NCBI RefSeq assembly: GCF_015767435.1
Contig: NZ_JADWOV010000310.1
Location: 17,770-81,769 of the forward strand
DNA from: Polaribacter sp. BAL334
GTDB taxonomy: Bacteria > Bacteroidota > Bacteroidia > Flavobacteriales > Flavobacteriaceae
Direction of reading: 5' to 3'
Length of the DNA stretch: 64,000 bases
Below, one piece after another: positions 62,686 through 64,000 of this stretch. A program made the position numbers and the translations under genes. Position 1 is the stretch's first letter, and every line of letters begins with the position of its first letter. Below the pieces are notes generated by a model. It saw nothing but the letters and a program-made list of their open reading frames with translations, searched no databases and was not told where the DNA came from.

Positions 62686-63106
62686 AAAATTTACATTTTG
62701 AAACCTAATTTATTTGTAAAAGCAAATATCAAACATCTGGAGGAGCATTGCAAATTTAGTTGGGTTGAATGATGGGTTGCATCATTGTATTTATAGTGTT
62801 ACTGTGCTGTCATCTATGGAGCAACCCAGAGTATGGTACGCTATAACCCATAGTGTACTTCATTATAAGTACGCAATACCTATGCTATAACCTGCAAGGA
62901 ACCTTTACTTTGCATCCTATTAACATGGAATATGCATTGACTTTTATTATGTTATAACGTTAGTTCCATTTCATTTTTATTGTAAACTACGGTAAAGGTA
63001 ATTTGCCACAATTTTGCGGTGTAATGCCTTTTACTTTTGATTCAAAGTCGAACCAAAGTGAATCAAAATCATTCATTTATACTTTTTTATGAGTATTTTA
63101 TGACAT

Positions 63107-63346
63107 TCCGTCAGCTTTTTACAACGTTCCGCCTTATAGTTGAAGCATTCCGCTGTTCAGTTGATGTATTCCGCTATCGTAATGATACATTCCGCTAGCG
63201 GAACGTACCATTACGATGGCGGAACGTACCATTACGATGACGGAACGTACCATTAAGATGACGGAACGTATCATTACGATGGCGGAACGTATCATTACGA
63301 TGGCGGAATGTACCATTACGATGGCGGAATGTATCATTACGACAAT
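63107..63346. repeat. two-armed repeat array with exact 21-bp period
   Basis: TTCCG begins at 63107, 63128, 63149, 63170 and 63191. After the central palindrome TTCCGCTAGCGGAA (63191-63204), CGGAA begins at 63200, 63221, 63242, 63263, 63284, 63305 and 63326. Every step is exactly 21 bases. Right-arm units read GCGGAACGTACCATTACGAT with few changes; left-arm units are more diverged. Confidence 0.92.
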
Positions 63347-63496
63347 AACAAGAAGTATTAAGATGATGACAAGAGGCATCAATTTGGTGCAAAATATAAA
63401 TCATTAAAAAATATCATTTTATTTTACTCCGTTAGCCAACTTTTTTATGATTGTTTTTATATATTGTGAGGGAATATGAGGGCTACTATTTTTTGT

Positions 63497-63538
63497 AAAA
63501 AGTTACATAAAGTTGCGCATATAAACTAGTTGTAGCAC
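63497..63538. other. integron-like cassette junction (5' side of cassette 3)
   Basis: It closely matches 39670-39711 and ends in the core GTTGTAGCAC (63529-63538). The part AACTAGTT is identical in both. Confidence 0.5.
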
Positions 63539-64000
63539 ATTAAAAATGACCTATGAAACAGATATTAACTAATGTAGTTTTAATTATTTCAGTACTTGGA
63601 CTTCTTGTCTCTTGTGACCGACCAGTTTGCAATAATACAAATCTGATTTTTGAAAACAACTTACCAGATTCAAAGATATATAAGGACGAATTAGTCAAGC
63701 GACTAAAAAATATTGACCAAGCAAAACTGACTTATTGGCTTCAAAAGTATGACGAGCAAAATGGAAAAGAATCCTTATACTTTCATATCCAAGGTGATGG
63801 ATTATGTGCTATTCTTCATTTAACCATTAATAATTGGACTAAATTAGAAAATGTTAGAGAAAGAAAAGGAGTTGGTCGTCGAGGAGCAGAATTTACAAAT
63901 TTGAAATTTAAAATTGTTAAAGATTCAATATCAACTGAATTTATATATAAAACATTTGATAGAATAATAGACTAAAAACGTGCTACAACAATGTATATAA
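63530..64000 (+). mobile_element. integron-like gene cassette 3 (cut by the window end)
   Basis: One lipoprotein gene lies between GTTGTAGCAC (63529-63538) and its exact reverse complement GTGCTACAAC (63980-63989). The following AATGTATATAA resembles the inverse of the junction before the gene (CATATAAACTA), so an attC-like site probably continues past 64000. Confidence 0.5.
63553..63975 (+). CDS. cassette-borne hypothetical lipoprotein
   Basis: A 140-residue protein with a lipoprotein signal MKQILTNVVLIISVLGLLVSC. The mature part contains KRLKNIDQAKLTYWLQKYDEQNG, YFHIQGDGLCAILHLTINNW and ENVRERKGVGRRGAEFTNLKF. The phrase RKGVGRRGAEFTNLKF recalls lipoproteins of unknown function found scattered in Bacteroidetes, but I cannot name a family. 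It begins 14 bases after the cassette core. Confidence 0.7.
   Translation: MKQILTNVVLIISVLGLLVSCDRPVCNNTNLIFENNLPDSKIYKDELVKRLKNIDQAKLTYWLQKYDEQNGKESLYFHIQGDGLCAILHLTINNWTKLENVRERKGVGRRGAEFTNLKFKIVKDSISTEFIYKTFDRIID

Larger units (their letters stand above)
62620..63496. other. long non-coding region upstream of recG and cassette 3
   Basis: It begins with a 14-bp tandem repeat (62645-62685), holds about 400 bases with no recognised gene, then the 21-bp-period palindromic array (63107-63346), then about 150 plain bases. Two short frames across the array (63134-63382 minus, 63216-63407 plus) only reflect its 21-base period and are not called as genes. Confidence 0.6.

Noticed and set aside
63107..63346. 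CRISPR array
   Set aside because: The period is 21 bases with no spacer-size variable part, and the orientation flips in the middle.
63134..63407. Two opposed reading frames across the 21-bp array, encoding 7-residue repeats
   Set aside because: A 21-base period keeps all frames open for long stretches; there is no ribosome site and the frames end with the array.

Overview
The window is a low-GC bacterial chromosome segment that looks like a marine-type Flavobacteriaceae (Bacteroidetes; a Tenacibaculum/Polaribacter-like relative is my inference). The evidence is repeated promoters of the Bacteroidetes form TTG-N18-20-TAnnTTTG, an adjacent pair of probable sulfonolipid (capnine) genes, a LruC lipoprotein, DUF6787/DUF6702/DUF5362 proteins, the circularly permuted ATP-grasp/alpha-E/transglutaminase operon and many secreted lipoproteins. 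No rRNA, tRNA or CRISPR array was seen.

Layout. 1-1.5 kb: a truncated multi-PAS sensor. 2.3-4.7 kb: alpha-oxoamine synthase plus cysteine-synthase-like enzyme, probably making capnine from phosphoserine, sulfite and acyl-CoA. 4.8-12.7 kb: oligopeptidase B, YbaB, ornithine aminotransferase, an RlmD-type rRNA methyltransferase, YchF and ferredoxin. 12.8-17.8 kb: acyl-CoA reductase, SerC, a SerA-like dehydrogenase (which can supply phosphoserine), YggS and an exonuclease/GIY-YIG fusion. 17.8-26.8 kb: a secreted DUF3857 protein, a papain-like protease with DUF4384, a 1137-aa secreted caspase-domain protein, then an ECF sigma factor with a RskA-type anti-sigma factor. 27-31.1 kb: the predicted peptide-ligase operon facing a PepE-like peptidase. 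31.3-38 kb: two paralogous carboxypeptidase-regulatory-domain proteins, a DUF6702 protein and two paralogous M1 metallopeptidases.

38.2-41.2 kb is accessory DNA: an IS110-family element, two integron-like gene cassettes joined by an attC-like hairpin, and a 21-23-bp-spaced repeat array. 41.3-50.7 kb is core DNA: PlsC-like acyltransferase, NUDIX hydrolase, Lgt, YidD, a RelE/ParE-type toxin-antitoxin pair, CysS, a second ECF sigma/anti-sigma operon and MeaB. 51.5-57.3 kb is a complete RND efflux operon. 57.8-60 kb is a LruC lipoprotein. 60.1-62.6 kb is recG, carrying an in-frame 146-codon insertion that encodes a DUF559 (Vsr-like) nuclease domain between imperfect inverted repeats. 63.1-64 kb holds a two-armed array with an exact 21-bp period, then a third integron-like cassette cut by the window end.

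The strongest candidates for undescribed biology are the nuclease-coding element inside recG, the cassettes with 10-bp self-complementary ends and no integrase in view, the palindromic 21-bp array, and the papain/caspase/ECF-sigma neighbourhood.
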